NCBI GenBank assembly: GCA_022747635.1
Contig: JAKTNV010000004.1
Coordinates: 16,864,969 to 16,928,968 of the forward strand
Source of the DNA: Hetaerina americana
Taxonomy: Eukaryota; Arthropoda; Insecta; Odonata; Calopterygidae
DNA: 64,000 nt
Direction: 5' to 3'
The notes beneath the pieces were generated by a model that did not search any database, was not told where the DNA came from, and saw only the letters and a program-made list of their open reading frames with translations. Below, piece by piece: positions 35,381-49,030 of this stretch (positions are counted from its first letter, which is position 1; each line of letters starts with the position of its first letter). The translations under genes and the position numbers were made by a program.

Positions 35381-38300
35381 ATACATACATACATACATAC
35401 ATACATACATACATACATACATACATACATACATACATACATACATACATACATACATACATACATACATACATACATACATACATACATACATACATAC
35501 ATACATACATACATACATACATACATACATACATACATACATACATACATACATACATACATACATACATACATACATACATACATACATACATACATAC
35601 ATACATACATACATACATACATACATACATACATACATACATACATACATACATACATACATACATACATACATACATACATACATACATACATACATAC
35701 ATACATACATACATACATACATACATACATACATACATACATACATACATACATACATACATACATACATACATACATACATACATACATACATACATAC
35801 ATACATACATACATACATACATACATACATACATACATACATACATACATACATACATACATACATACATACATACATACATACATACATACATACATAC
35901 ATACATACATACATACATACATACATACATACATACATACATACATACATACATACATACATACATACATACATACATACATACATACATACATACATAC
36001 ATACATACATACATACATACATACATACATACATACATACATACATACATACATACATACATACATACATACATACATACATACATACATACATACATAC
36101 ATACATACATACATACATACATACATACATACATACATACATACATACATACATACATACATACATACATACATACATACATACATACATACATACATAC
36201 ATACATACATACATACATACATACATACATACATACATACATACATACATACATACATACATACATACATACATACATACATACATACATACATACATAC
36301 ATACATACATACATACATACATACATACATACATACATACATACATACATACATACATACATACATACATACATACATACATACATACATACATACATAC
36401 ATACATACATACATACATACATACATACATACATACATACATACATACATACATACATACATACATACATACATACATACATACATACATACATACATAC
36501 ATACATACATACATACATACATACATACATACATACATACATACATACATACATACATACATACATACATACATACATACATACATACATACATACATAC
36601 ATACATACATACATACATACATACATACATACATACATACATACATACATACATACATACATACATACATACATACATACATACATACATACATACATAC
36701 ATACATACATACATACATACATACATACATACATACATACATACATACATACATACATACATACATACATACATACATACATACATACATACATACATAC
36801 ATACATACATACATACATACATACATACATACATACATACATACATACATACATACATACATACATACATACATACATACATACATACATACATACATAC
36901 ATACATACATACATACATACATACATACATACATACATACATACATACATACATACATACATACATACATACATACATACATACATACATACATACATAC
37001 ATACATACATACATACATACATACATACATACATACATACATACATACATACATACATACATACATACATACATACATACATACATACATACATACATAC
37101 ATACATACATACATACATACATACATACATACATACATACATACATACATACATACATACATACATACATACATACATACATACATACATACATACATAC
37201 ATACATACATACATACATACATACATACATACATACATACATACATACATACATACATACATACATACATACATACATACATACATACATACATACATAC
37301 ATACATACATACATACATACATACATACATACATACATACATACATACATACATACATACATACATACATACATACATACATACATACATACATACATAC
37401 ATACATACATACATACATACATACATACATACATACATACATACATACATACATACATACATACATACATACATACATACATACATACATACATACATAC
37501 ATACATACATACATACATACATACATACATACATACATACATACATACATACATACATACATACATACATACATACATACATACATACATACATACATAC
37601 ATACATACATACATACATACATACATACATACATACATACATACATACATACATACATACATACATACATACATACATACATACATACATACATACATAC
37701 ATACATACATACATACATACATACATACATACATACATACATACATACATACATACATACATACATACATACATACATACATACATACATACATACATAC
37801 ATACATACATACATACATACATACATACATACATACATACATACATACATACATACATACATACATACATACATACATACATACATACATACATACATAC
37901 ATACATACATACATACATACATACATACATACATACATACATACATACATACATACATACATACATACATACATACATACATACATACATACATACATAC
38001 ATACATACATACATACATACATACATACATACATACATACATACATACATACATACATACATACATACATACATACATACATACATACATACATACATAC
38101 ATACATACATACATACATACATACATACATACATACATACATACATACATACATACATACATACATACATACATACATACATACATACATACATACATAC
38201 ATACATACATACATACATACATACATACATACATACATACATACATACATACATACATACATACATACATACATACATACATACATACATACATACATAC

Positions 38301-40629
38301 ATACATACATACATACATACATACATACATACATACATACATACATACATACATACATACATACATACATACATACATACATACATACATACATACATAC
38401 ATACATACATACATACATACATACATACATACATACATACATACATACATACATACATACATACATACATACATACATACATACATACATACATACATAC
38501 ATACATACATACATACATACATACATACATACATACATACATACATACATACATACATACATACATACATACATACATACATACATACATACATACATAC
38601 ATACATACATACATACATACATACATACATACATACATACATACATACATACATACATACATACATACATACATACATACATACATACATACATACATAC
38701 ATACATACATACATACATACATACATACATACATACATACATACATACATACATACATACATACATACATACATACATACATACATACATACATACATAC
38801 ATACATACATACATACATACATACATACATACATACATACATACATACATACATACATACATACATACATACATACATACATACATACATACATACATAC
38901 ATACATACATACATACATACATACATACATACATACATACATACATACATACATACATACATACATACATACATACATACATACATACATACATACATAC
39001 ATACATACATACATACATACATACATACATACATACATACATACATACATACATACATACATACATACATACATACATACATACATACATACATACATAC
39101 ATACATACATACATACATACATACATACATACATACATACATACATACATACATACATACATACATACATACATACATACATACATACATACATACATAC
39201 ATACATACATACATACATACATACATACATACATACATACATACATACATACATACATACATACATACATACATACATACATACATACATACATACATAC
39301 ATACATACATACATACATACATACATACATACATACATACATACATACATACATACATACATACATACATACATACATACATACATACATACATACATAC
39401 ATACATACATACATACATACATACATACATACATACATACATACATACATACATACATACATACATACATACATACATACATACATACATACATACATAC
39501 ATACATACATACATACATACATACATACATACATACATACATACATACATACATACATACATACATACATACATACATACATACATACATACATACATAC
39601 ATACATACATACATACATACATACATACATACATACATACATACATACATACATACATACATACATACATACATACATACATACATACATACATACATAC
39701 ATACATACATACATACATACATACATACATACATACATACATACATACATACATACATACATACATACATACATACATACATACATACATACATACATAC
39801 ATACATACATACATACATACATACATACATACATACATACATACATACATACATACATACATACATACATACATACATACATACATACATACATACATAC
39901 ATACATACATACATACATACATACATACATACATACATACATACATACATACATACATACATACATACATACATACATACATACATACATACATACATAC
40001 ATACATACATACATACATACATACATACATACATACATACATACATACATACATACATACATACATACATACATACATACATACATACATACATACATAC
40101 ATACATACATACATACATACATACATACATACATACATACATACATACATACATACATACATACATACATACATACATACATACATACATACATACATAC
40201 ATACATACATACATACATACATACATACATACATACATACATACATACATACATACATACATACATACATACATACATACATACATACATACATACATAC
40301 ATACATACATACATACATACATACATACATACATACATACATACATACATACATACATACATACATACATACATACATACATACATACATACATACATAC
40401 ATACATACATACATACATACATACATACATACATACATACATACATACATACATACATACATACATACATACATACATACATACATACATACATACATAC
40501 ATACATACATACATACATACATACATACATACATACATACATACATACATACATACATACATACATACATACATACATACATACATACATACATACATAC
40601 ATACAAATATACATACATACATACATACA

Positions 40630-40660
<31 letters not shown>
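35381..40660. repeat. giant (ATAC)n array, block 2
   Basis: About 5.28 kb of tetranucleotide repeat. From 35381 to about 40604 (roughly 1,306 units) I see no interruption at all; one break (ACAAATATAC) occurs at 40605-40610. It ends in a short AT run at 40658-40667, where the LINE begins. All reading frames are open because a 4-bp unit without stop codons is read in 12-bp cycles, so the very long frames here are not genes. Confidence 0.97.
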
Positions 40661-40665
<5 letters not shown>

Positions 40666-40668
40666 TAA

Positions 40669-42830
40669 TGACAGTCGACCTCCGGTACACTGGTGGAGCG
40701 AAGGGATTGCAAGTCTTCGAAGTAAGTGTCACCGGGCCCGCAGACTAGCTCAACGGGCCCGAGGGAAGTCCACGTTTGCCACAATGGAGGAAAAGTTCAA
40801 GGACGCTAGAAGAGAACTCAAAAAGGCCATCAAGGAAGCCAAAACCGAGAGCTGGAAAGAGCTTATCAGTGAGGTTGACAGCGACCCGTGGGGCAGGCCA
40901 TATAAGGTTGTCATGAGTCGATTGAAGAGCCAGCCCATGCCATCGCCTACCTGTCCAGTGCTACTCGGGAAAATTGTATCAACTCTGTTCCCAGAACAGA
41001 AAGAGGAGAGTTATGATATCGAGGAGAAGGCAGACGGGGAAATTCCAGCCATCACGGAAGAGGAGATGCTCACTGCAACAGCAAGGGTGAAAAACAACAA
41101 AGCTCCTGGCATTGACGGAATCCCAAACGTGGCCCTGAAGATAGCCATCAAGGCTGCACCTGCGATGTTCCTCGATATGTATAATGCATGTCTCAAGGAA
41201 GGAACATTCCCGGATAAATGGAAATGGCAGAGACTAGTTCTACTGCCTAAAGGAAAAAAGCCTCCGGAAGAACCATCATCGTATCGTCCGCTCTGTATGT
41301 TGGACACGGTTGGAAAGGTCTTTGAAAGGATCATTTATAATAGGATCGAGGAAGTCGTGGATCCCTTGCTGGCGGAAACCCAGTATGGGTTTAGAAAATC
41401 CCGCTCTACGTTGGATGCCATAAGCGAGGTGGTCAGTACTGCAAGGGACGCAATATCAGGAAAAAGGTATGCAAGAGGCTCCAAACAGTACTGCTTGATT
41501 GCCACACTTGATATCAAAAATGCCTTTAATTCAGCGAGTTGGAAGTGTGTCATGGAGGCTCTAAAGGAGTTTAATGTTCCATGGTGTCTTCGGAGGATGG
41601 TGGCGAGTTACCTGAATAACAGGTTTCTAGTGTACAACACAGAAGACGGACCGAAGACGTATAGAGTGACTGGAGGGGTTCCCCAGGGCTCAGTACTGGG
41701 GCCTCTCCTGTGGAACATCCTCTACAATTCGGTACTGCTGCTGAGACTACCGCGCGAGGTGCGCCTCGTGGCATTCGCTGATGACTTGGCGGTGGTAATT
41801 ACCGCTAAACTTGTGGAGCAAGTCACCGCTATATTCGGGGAGGTTTTCTTGGCGATCAGGAAATGGATGTTTTCTGTCGGATTGAAACTGGCAGATCATA
41901 AAACTGAAGCGGTTCTCGTTTCAAGCAGAAGGCGGTGCGAAAAAGTGACACTTTACGCCGGCAATACCGAGATCAAATCGCGGCCGTTCATTCGGTATCT
42001 GGGGGTGACCCTGGACGCCAGGCTAAATTTCAAGGAGCAGGTGGGGCAAGTCAGTGGCAAAGCTTCTTTAGTGGCTTCCACACTGCAACGGCTTATGCCC
42101 AATGTTGGTGGCCCCAAGCAGAAAAGAAGACAACTGCTGGCATCGGTTATAACCTCAGTACTAACCTATGGGATTCCCATATGGGCTGATGCACTGCTGA
42201 GGAAGGGGTATCGAAGGAAGGTAGCAGCGCCATACCGGATTAGTGCTTTGCGGGTGGCAAGCGCTTTTCGGACAGTTTCCGAGGATAAACGTCATTTCGA
42301 GTATGTTACCAGTGGAGCTCCTGGCAAAGGAAAGGAAGAACTGGTATCGACAGGAGAACCCGGGTGAGACCAGGAAAGAAATAAGAGAAGAGAGTGTTAA
42401 TGAATGGCAGAGATTGTGGGACACATCAATGAAGGGAAGATGGACGCACCGGCTTATCCCAAACGTGGCGAAATGGATAAACCGGTCCCACGGGGAGCTC
42501 AATTACTACCTCACGCAGGTGCTATCAGGACATGGGTGTTATCGTGCGTATTTGCACAAATACAAGCATGAGGATTCGCCGTACTGTCCAACGTGCCAAG
42601 GAGTCGAGGAGAATGCTGAACACGTGATCTTTGAGTGCCCACGGTTCAGTGCATCGCGAGTTGCACTTGTGTTAAAGTTAAACACTCAACTTACGCCAGA
42701 GACCTTGGTGGAACATATGATCACGTCGGAAGTCACCTGGAGCGTGATTTGCGACTTCATTACAGCCATCATGAAGGAGCTACGACGAGCAGAGCGCGCC
42801 AGGAGCGCAACCATGGAAACGGAAGCATAA
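40669..42830 (+). pseudogene. R1-clade LINE ORF2: reverse transcriptase and zinc-knuckle C-terminus
   Basis: The frame starts at NDSRPPVHWWSEGI, the linker after the missing endonuclease. DPWGRPYKVVMSRLK and NNKAPGIDGIPNVALK precede the RT. RT motifs in order: SYRPLCMLDTVGKVFERII, QYGFRKSRSTLDAI, motif A LDIKNAFNSASW, motif B TGGVPQGSVLGPLLWN, motif C VAFADDLAVV (both catalytic Asp present), then RYLGVTLDARL. Near 42285 one extra base shifts the frame: SEDK continues, one frame over, as INVISSMLPVELLAKERK. The C-terminus has the knuckle CPTCQGVEENAEHVIFEC (C-x2-C-x8-H-x4-C) and stops at 42830. Apart from the 5' truncation and this single indel, it would be complete. Its product copies element RNA into DNA at the nicked target. 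Confidence 0.9.
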
Positions 42831-43014
42831 AAACTAGAGGAAAAGCTACGGCTAATGGTCTCTCCTGCGAAGTAATAAGCCACCAGCAGTACCGCAGGAG
42901 AAAATAAAGACCACAGAGGAAGAGACGAGGGGTTTTAGTCGGTGGGAGTCCGACACGAGGGACAGGAAACATGAGGGTTTCATGTCTATCAGTGCATAAA
43001 GCATTTCCCCTGAA

Positions 43015-43020
<6 letters not shown>
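42831..43020 (+). other. LINE 3' untranslated region with stem-loops
   Basis: This lies between the ORF stop and the poly(A). It contains two short potential hairpins: GTCGGTGGGAGTCCGAC (5-bp stem) and GAAACATGAGGGTTTC (5-bp stem). In R1-clade elements the 3' UTR RNA is what the reverse transcriptase recognises, so these are candidate recognition structures. That role is inferred. Confidence 0.5.
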
Positions 43021-43054
<34 letters not shown>

Positions 43055-43055
<1 letters not shown>

Positions 43056-44308
43056 ATACATACATACATACATACATACATACATACATACATACATACA
43101 TACATACATACATACATACATACATACATACATACATACATACATACATACATACATACATACATACATACATACATACATACATACATACATACATACA
43201 TACATACATACATACATACATACATACATACATACATACATACATACATACATACATACATACATACATACATACATACATACATACATACATACATACA
43301 TACATACATACATACATACATACATACATACATACATACATACATACATACATACATACATACATACATACATACATACATACATACATACATACATACA
43401 TACATACATACATACATACATACATACATACATACATACATACATACATACATACATACATACATACATACATACATACATACATACATACATACATACA
43501 TACATACATACATACATACATACATACATACATACATACATACATACATACATACATACATACATACATACATACATACATACATACATACATACATACA
43601 TACATACATACATACATACATACATACATACATACATACATACATACATACATACATACATACATACATACATACATACATACATACATACATACATACA
43701 TACATACATACATACATACATACATACATACATACATACATACATACATACATACATACATACATACATACATACATACATACATACATACATACATACA
43801 TACATACATACATACATACATACATACATACATACATACATACATACATACATACATACATACATACATACATACATACATACATACATACATACATACA
43901 TACATACATACATACATACATACATACATACATACATACATACATACATACATACATACATACATACATACATACATACATACATACATACATACATACA
44001 TACATACATACATACATACATACATACATACATACATACATACATACATACATACATACATACATACATACATACATACATACATACATACATACATACA
44101 TACATACATACATACATACATACATACATACATACATACATACATACATACATACATACATACATACATACATACATACATACATACATACATACATACA
44201 TACATACATACATACATACATACATACATACATACATACATACATACATACATACATACATACATACATACATACATACATACATACATACATACATACA
44301 TACATACA

Positions 44309-44338
<30 letters not shown>
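43055..44338. repeat. (CATA)n array, block 3
   Basis: About 321 uninterrupted tetranucleotide units (1.28 kb), starting immediately after the LINE poly(A). It ends in a TA run at 44337-44350 that continues into the 3' tail of SINE3. Same strand phase as blocks 1 and 2. Confidence 0.97.
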
Positions 44339-44344
<6 letters not shown>

Positions 44345-44348
44345 TATA

Positions 44349-44624
44349 TACTCATATATACAGAAACAGATATAAGGAAAAGGGATAGGAACACACATAA
44401 AGGACGAACACAATAGAGGTGGGGAAGGCGGAATCGAACGGATCACAAGAGTAAAAATATTTCCTTGACCGGGACTCGAACCTCGGATATTTCCACTTGC
44501 CGGGCGGATGCTCTTAACCACTTGAGCTATCGAGGAAACGTAATTTACCCTGAGATCCGTGGGTCTAATATGTCGCCAACGCCCCGATTCTTTAGCCAAG
44601 AGATGGCGTCAGGGGGCTGTTTCA
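44349..44624 (-). repeat. SINE3 copy A, tail joined to the TACA array
   Basis: The minus strand has a tRNA-like head, CCTCGATAGCTCAAGTGGTT, with A box TAGCTCAAGTGG and B box GGTTCGAGTCC at 44475-44535. A body follows, ending CCTTATATCTGTTTCTGTAT and then ATGAGTATATATATATATG, which runs straight into the TATG array. The presumptive acceptor stem has mismatches, so it is not a tRNA gene. It is identical to copy A' (44801-45077) except for one indel at about 44579. Confidence 0.85.
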
Positions 44625-44629
44625 CCCAC

Positions 44630-44807
44630 CAAAGGAGAAGCACAACACACACAAGGGGAAAAGACAGTAGCTTAGAATTCATACAACATCATACAGGAAA
44701 GGAACAGTGCGTTTCGTGGCACGCATAGCCAGAAGAAAGAGATGAGCCACATTGGCCAAATACACATTCAAACACGAAATCCCGCCAAACGGCGAATAAA
44801 TACTCAT
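44630..44807 (+). repeat. inverted-repeat arm B
   Basis: About 177 bp that reappears as reverse complement at 45078-45254 with about two mismatches. It lies between SINE3 copies A and A'. No coding content recognised. Confidence 0.9.
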
Positions 44808-45077
44808 ATATACAGAAACAGATATAAGGAAAAGGGATAGGAACACACATAAAGGACGAACACAATAGAGGTGGGGAAGGCGGAATCGAACGGATCACAA
44901 GAGTAAAAATATTTCCTTGACCGGGACTCGAACCTCGGATATTTCCACTTGCCGGGCGGATGCTCTTAACCACTTGAGCTATCGAGGAAACGTAATTTAC
45001 CCTGAGATCCGTGGGTCTAATATGTCGCCAAGCGCCCCGATTCTTTAGCCAAGAGATGGCGTCAGGGGGCTGTTTCA
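44801..45077 (-). repeat. SINE3 copy A'
   Basis: 277 bp, same orientation as copy A and differing from it by one indel. It forms the loop between inverted arms B and B'. The tail reads ATGAGTATTTATTCG instead of running into the microsatellite. Confidence 0.88.
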
Positions 45078-45254
45078 TGAGTGTTTATTCGCCGTTTGGC
45101 GGGATTTCGTGTTTGAATGTGTATTTGGCCAATGTGGCTCATCTCTTTCTTCTGGCTATGCGTGCCACGAAACGCACTGTTCCTTTCCTGTATGATGTTG
45201 TATGAATTCTAAGCTACTGTCTTTTCCCCTTGTGTGTGTTGTACTTCTCCTTTG
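45078..45254 (-). repeat. inverted-repeat arm B'
   Basis: Reverse complement of arm B (44630-44807), ending CTTCTCCTTTGG. Together with A' it forms a potential 177-bp-stem hairpin. Confidence 0.9.
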
Positions 45255-45256
45255 GC

Positions 45257-47912
45257 TCGTATATGCATATATAATAATATACATCCGGCGACCCCCTCTT
45301 GTCATCTACACTCGATAGAAACACTCCAATAGGTGCGAGAATCGGCACACACCCATGTTCCTACGTTATAGCACATCGGATAGCATAGGGTAGGGGAGAT
45401 CTGATCGTGAGAAATCAAAGGCGGTACCCATGTAGGCGGTGTCACTCCCGCTCGTAACCGACCACTTCACAACAGATATCTTATGTCGGTCATTAGATAA
45501 ATGGAGAGCACTTAACCAAGACTTTTCGTGACCACAACCCATTAATAATTTTACATCTGTTACTCCAACATTTCATAGGCATTAAATCTAATTCAAATTA
45601 GTTCTATGAACGTGTTTTTCATGACTTGGACATTTCATAAATGGCCTCCTACTTCATAAACAGACAGATTCTAAAATTGTTCAACATACTGTAGAATGTA
45701 TACCTCCCAGTCTCATTTTGATTACGGTTTTGACAGTTCGATAGGATTAAGTTTGATAAAATATGGGTCATCAGAAATCATTTGCATATTAAAGTGACAA
45801 TATCCTTGTCTCGTATCTTATAGACTAATAATGCGGAGGATCATCTTCGTTACATTGGCTCAGGTAGGGTGGGACAATTGGAGTCATGACCCCTCAATGT
45901 AATACGATGATCAATTTTGTTATCCCAGCCATTTGCAATGTCAACTATATCTGCATGAAGACAATGACAGCTCTAGAAAAGGAGTAACTGGAAGGGAAGG
46001 TAATGATTAATTAAAAGGTTTTGTTGGTCTTTCATTCCTCCTACGTCCCCTTCGATTCCAACCTGCCGTCAGCGCCCGTTAACCTTTAATCTTCCGTGCC
46101 GCACCATAAACGTTTTCTCTCGGATCATGACGGAATAAATAAAACAGGAGGGTGAACTCATTGACTACCTTCAACTTTTTTTTCGTCCTTTACAAAGGCA
46201 CTACTTTTTAGCCATGATTACGCGAGTTAAATATATCTTTCATACCATGAAATCACGACGCCTTATCAAATTGTCTTTTACCGGGGACTAAAATTCTTCC
46301 TTCTTAACTTATTCTCCCGTGAATAGCAATACATTTTAATGATGTCAGGTAGAAAACATCGCACCAATTATTTAGATAATTGATCAATACTGATTTAACG
46401 TCATAAGCATTTGTCTATTCATCCAATTTAACTGATCGTCCTGCACTGCGGAAACAATCAAACGCCCATTTCACTTTCTTCAATTAATCTGAACGCCATA
46501 AAGTCGTCATATTATGCACCCAATCATGAAAGTAGGCTACCCAGTAATTACATGCAATTGGAGCAAATTATATTAATTACTGTAATAAAGTGCCCGCAAA
46601 CAAGTTGACTTTTACACTATTATTGTCCCAAATTTCTAAAGAACATGCCTACGAGGAAAGTCCAATGAAAACCTTAGAACATAAATATGATTATCTCGTA
46701 ATTTCTTGAATATAAAAGGTTCTCACTTCAATAATTTTCATATGCAGTTCCAATGGCGTGACTACATCATATGAATTTCAGCGGCGCGAAAGTTCACGAG
46801 TACCTCTTGAAAAATTAACTGCTGCAAAGGCCTCTAACCGTCACTGCTCGATGTGCCTGACATGGTCGAGGGGAGTTTGCTACAAAGTACCATTGTTTAG
46901 GAGCTTCTCCGTCCACATATTACTACTGGAGTGATATGTGCACTGCCATACTGAACTTTGATTCGTCGATGACTTTAGATATGTCTCACCCTTTAACTAC
47001 TCAATACACGAATGAGAGAAAGCTGTTCCTCTGTGGGGCATGCTGCAAGTGGAGCCGCCATTTTACACTTTGTTGCGCCGTATTGTTGCATTCTGGCCTC
47101 GTGCTGCCAGCTGTGGGCCACCACTCAAACCATGACTGTAGCGAATTAACAGGACAGTGGTACAATGTTTACACATTTTTGCCCATCTCTAAGGTTTTCC
47201 CTTGACTCACCCTCGAAGATCACAAATATATCTCTTTCAATAAACCATAGCAATATAGCATAGGCAACAGCATTTCCCCTATTCAATTTCAAACTTTTGC
47301 CCTTAAAGCGATATTGATCAAGTGGTCCATCTCTTTCAATGACACGTCATTCCGATGAAGTGGCACTCTAGTGTTCTTGTTCGGCGTAAAAAACGGCTTC
47401 CGCTGTGGGTATTCACCTGTAAACGGCTAATGAAAGTTATTGGGAAGACTGTTAGAGTTGATTAGTCTACGGCCGTTAATTGTTCAAAAATGCCTATGAG
47501 AACTCGATGAAACCCATTTTAGGGTGCCACACAAGTGAAAATACTGAGGAAGTATGAATTTCATGCTACGAATGAAGATAAATTTGCCGTTTGTTGCGCA
47601 GTCCTATTTCCTTCGGAGTCGCCATTAACGAAGATGCTCACTATAATTTCCTAAATGGTCAGTACTGACTTAGATTTAGGCATATAGAAATTTAATAATT
47701 CACCTCAGCTAACGTTAAGAAATCTGGCGTCGCTCGCCATTCAACTGGTTTGAGGAAATAGATAGCCAACAATATTTCGCAGATTAATTAAATAGAACCA
47801 AATTCTAAACCATCATCCACGGGCGTACATCGCAAAAAAAGCAACATGTCACCATGTGTAAAGGGAACTAAGCAATAAACGTTGCCTATTAATAACAGTC
47901 GTAAGTTTATGC
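45257..47912. other. intergenic DNA, nothing recognised
   Basis: Mostly AT-rich. An open frame at 46936-47205 is Cys/His-rich by chance composition and matches no family I know. No transposon or RNA gene supported. Confidence 0.45.
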
Positions 47913-47914
47913 CT

Positions 47915-48222
47915 TGCACTCACGGTGCAGCCGTTGCCGGAATGGCAATAAACTATAACAAAAACCAATAATCAATCGGAAAGATAGCCTGACAGGCTAT
48001 GTGATATGTGACGATAGAGGTCTCCTCGTTCTAAGCGGGGATCGAGATGGTGCGGGGGCTAGCGTACTTGCACTCACGGTGCAGCCGTTGCCGGAATGGC
48101 AATAAACTATAACAAAAACCAATAATCAATCGGAAAGATAGCCTGACAGGCTATGTGATATGTGACGATAGAGGTCTCCTCGTTCTAAGCGGGGATCGAG
48201 ATGGTGCGGGGGCTAGCGTACT
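47915..48222 (+). repeat. 154-bp tandem duplication
   Basis: Two direct copies (47915-48068 and 48069-48222) that I see as identical, starting TTGCACTCACGGTGCAGCCG and ending GGGGGCTAGCGTAC. The unit includes the target-site sequence and the first about 33 bp of the SINE1 copy that follows. The duplication therefore happened after the SINE inserted, or is an assembly duplication. Confidence 0.93.
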
Positions 48223-48497
48223 GGCTTCCCACCCAGAGGGCCCGGGTTCAAATCCCGGCGGTGTTGAATATTTTTCAGAGGTATCTCGATCCCTGCTTGA
48301 GGTGCTTTGTGGAGGGCACTTTGAGTGAGTACGCCGTCCGTCGGATGAGACGTTAAGCTGCGGACCCCTTGGCGCCTTTCGTTAAGAGTAGGCTAATGCC
48401 GACGCCGGGTTTCTCTCCACCCTTCATCCTTTCCTATCCATCCCCTATGGCGCAAATGACCTCAGCTGTCGGTCGCCTCCCCTCAAAACTACTACTA
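48191..48497 (+). repeat. SINE1, full copy with target-site duplication
   Basis: tRNA-like head (GATCGAGATGGTGCGGGGGC, B box GGTTCAAATCC), a unique body (CTTGAGGTGCTTTGTGGAGG, GACGCCGGGTTTCTCTCCAC, CTCAGCTGTCGGTCGCCTCC) and an (ACT)n tail. It is flanked by the 12-bp direct repeat CTCGTTCTAAGC at 48179-48190 and 48498-48509, showing LINE-mediated insertion. RNA polymerase III transcription is expected from the family structure. Confidence 0.92.
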
Positions 48498-48889
48498 CTC
48501 GTTCTAAGCACAACGGCGAGTGCAATCACACACTGGCTCCTGTGGGGGGCCGGTTCCTCTTCTGTACCATTCGTGGGTTCTCCACGGCTTGGATGTAGCT
48601 GAGAGACTTTAGGAGGTCAATTGTAATTCAACCCAGTAGCTGGCCAGCGACCCGTCCACTGGACTCCCGTAAACTTAATTGATAATACATAGTTAATAAA
48701 TCTCAGAGAATAAACTAGTTAAAAATGATTTGACATTTTATATGAGCCTTTACTTGGTAAGAAGAATGATTAGAAGGTATTAAAAATACCTTCAAATCAT
48801 TATTAGTTATGAGTTTACGCCTTGTTCCTTTAACAATTAAAATAATCTAAAATCAATATTTTAATATCTATAATATTAAATTTCTCTGC

Positions 48890-49030
48890 GACATGAAAAT
48901 AGAAAATCCGAAGCATTTGAGTATGAAGTAATTCGGAGATCCTTGTCGAACAGGATTTGAACTCCTTCCCTAGACGTTCTTCATGCCCTTCCTGTCTGAA
49001 TGCTCCAGCCATCTAACGTTGATTTTTTGT
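48890..49030 (-). repeat. tRNA-derived SINE fragment (different family)
   Basis: The minus strand reads TTAGATGGCTGGAGCATTCA (A-box-like), then GGAGTTCAAATCC (B box) about 40 nt later and GACAAGGATCTCCG. The head sequence is unlike the other SINEs in this window. Confidence 0.55.

Larger units (their letters stand above)
40668..43054 (+). mobile_element. R1-clade LINE (Waldo-like), 5'-truncated
   Basis: A non-LTR retrotransposon inserted in the TACA array: array on both sides, 5' truncation between the endonuclease and the reverse transcriptase, 3' UTR and a 34-nt poly(A) at 43021-43054. RT motifs, gag-type C-terminal zinc knuckle and gene order fit the R1 clade. Within this clade the Waldo lineage is known to insert in ACAY microsatellites, and here the same-strand target is (ACAT)n. 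The assignment to Waldo is inferred from target plus clade, not from an alignment. Only one frameshift breaks the remaining ORF, so the copy is young. Confidence 0.88.

Noticed and set aside
34819..42367. Open frames of 1,800-2,300 residues made of Tyr-Ile-His-Thr or Met-Tyr-Val-Cys repeats
   Set aside because: A TACA repeat contains no stop codon in any frame, so both strands are open over the whole array. Only the LINE-coded end (40669 onward) of one frame is real coding sequence.
40668..43054. LINE as a 28S rDNA-targeted R1 copy
   Set aside because: No rRNA gene sequence flanks it; both flanks are TACA repeat.
34821..44338. Array as telomeric repeat
   Set aside because: Arthropod telomere repeats are typically TTAGG-like; a tetranucleotide TACA with a unique gene about 5 kb away does not fit.
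34821..44338. CRISPR array
   Set aside because: No spacers: a simple 4-bp tandem repeat in a eukaryotic context.
44475..44545. Possible tRNA gene (also at 44930-45000, 20185-20255, 32070-32140)
   Set aside because: A and B boxes are present, but acceptor-stem pairing is poor or incomplete and each is followed by a repeated body, so these are SINE heads.
42769..44599. About 500-residue frames across the third array block and poly(A)
   Set aside because: Same microsatellite artefact, joined by chance to the LINE 3' end and SINE3.
46936..47205. Cys-rich small protein
   Set aside because: No signal peptide pattern, spacing or homology that I recognise, and no supporting splice context.
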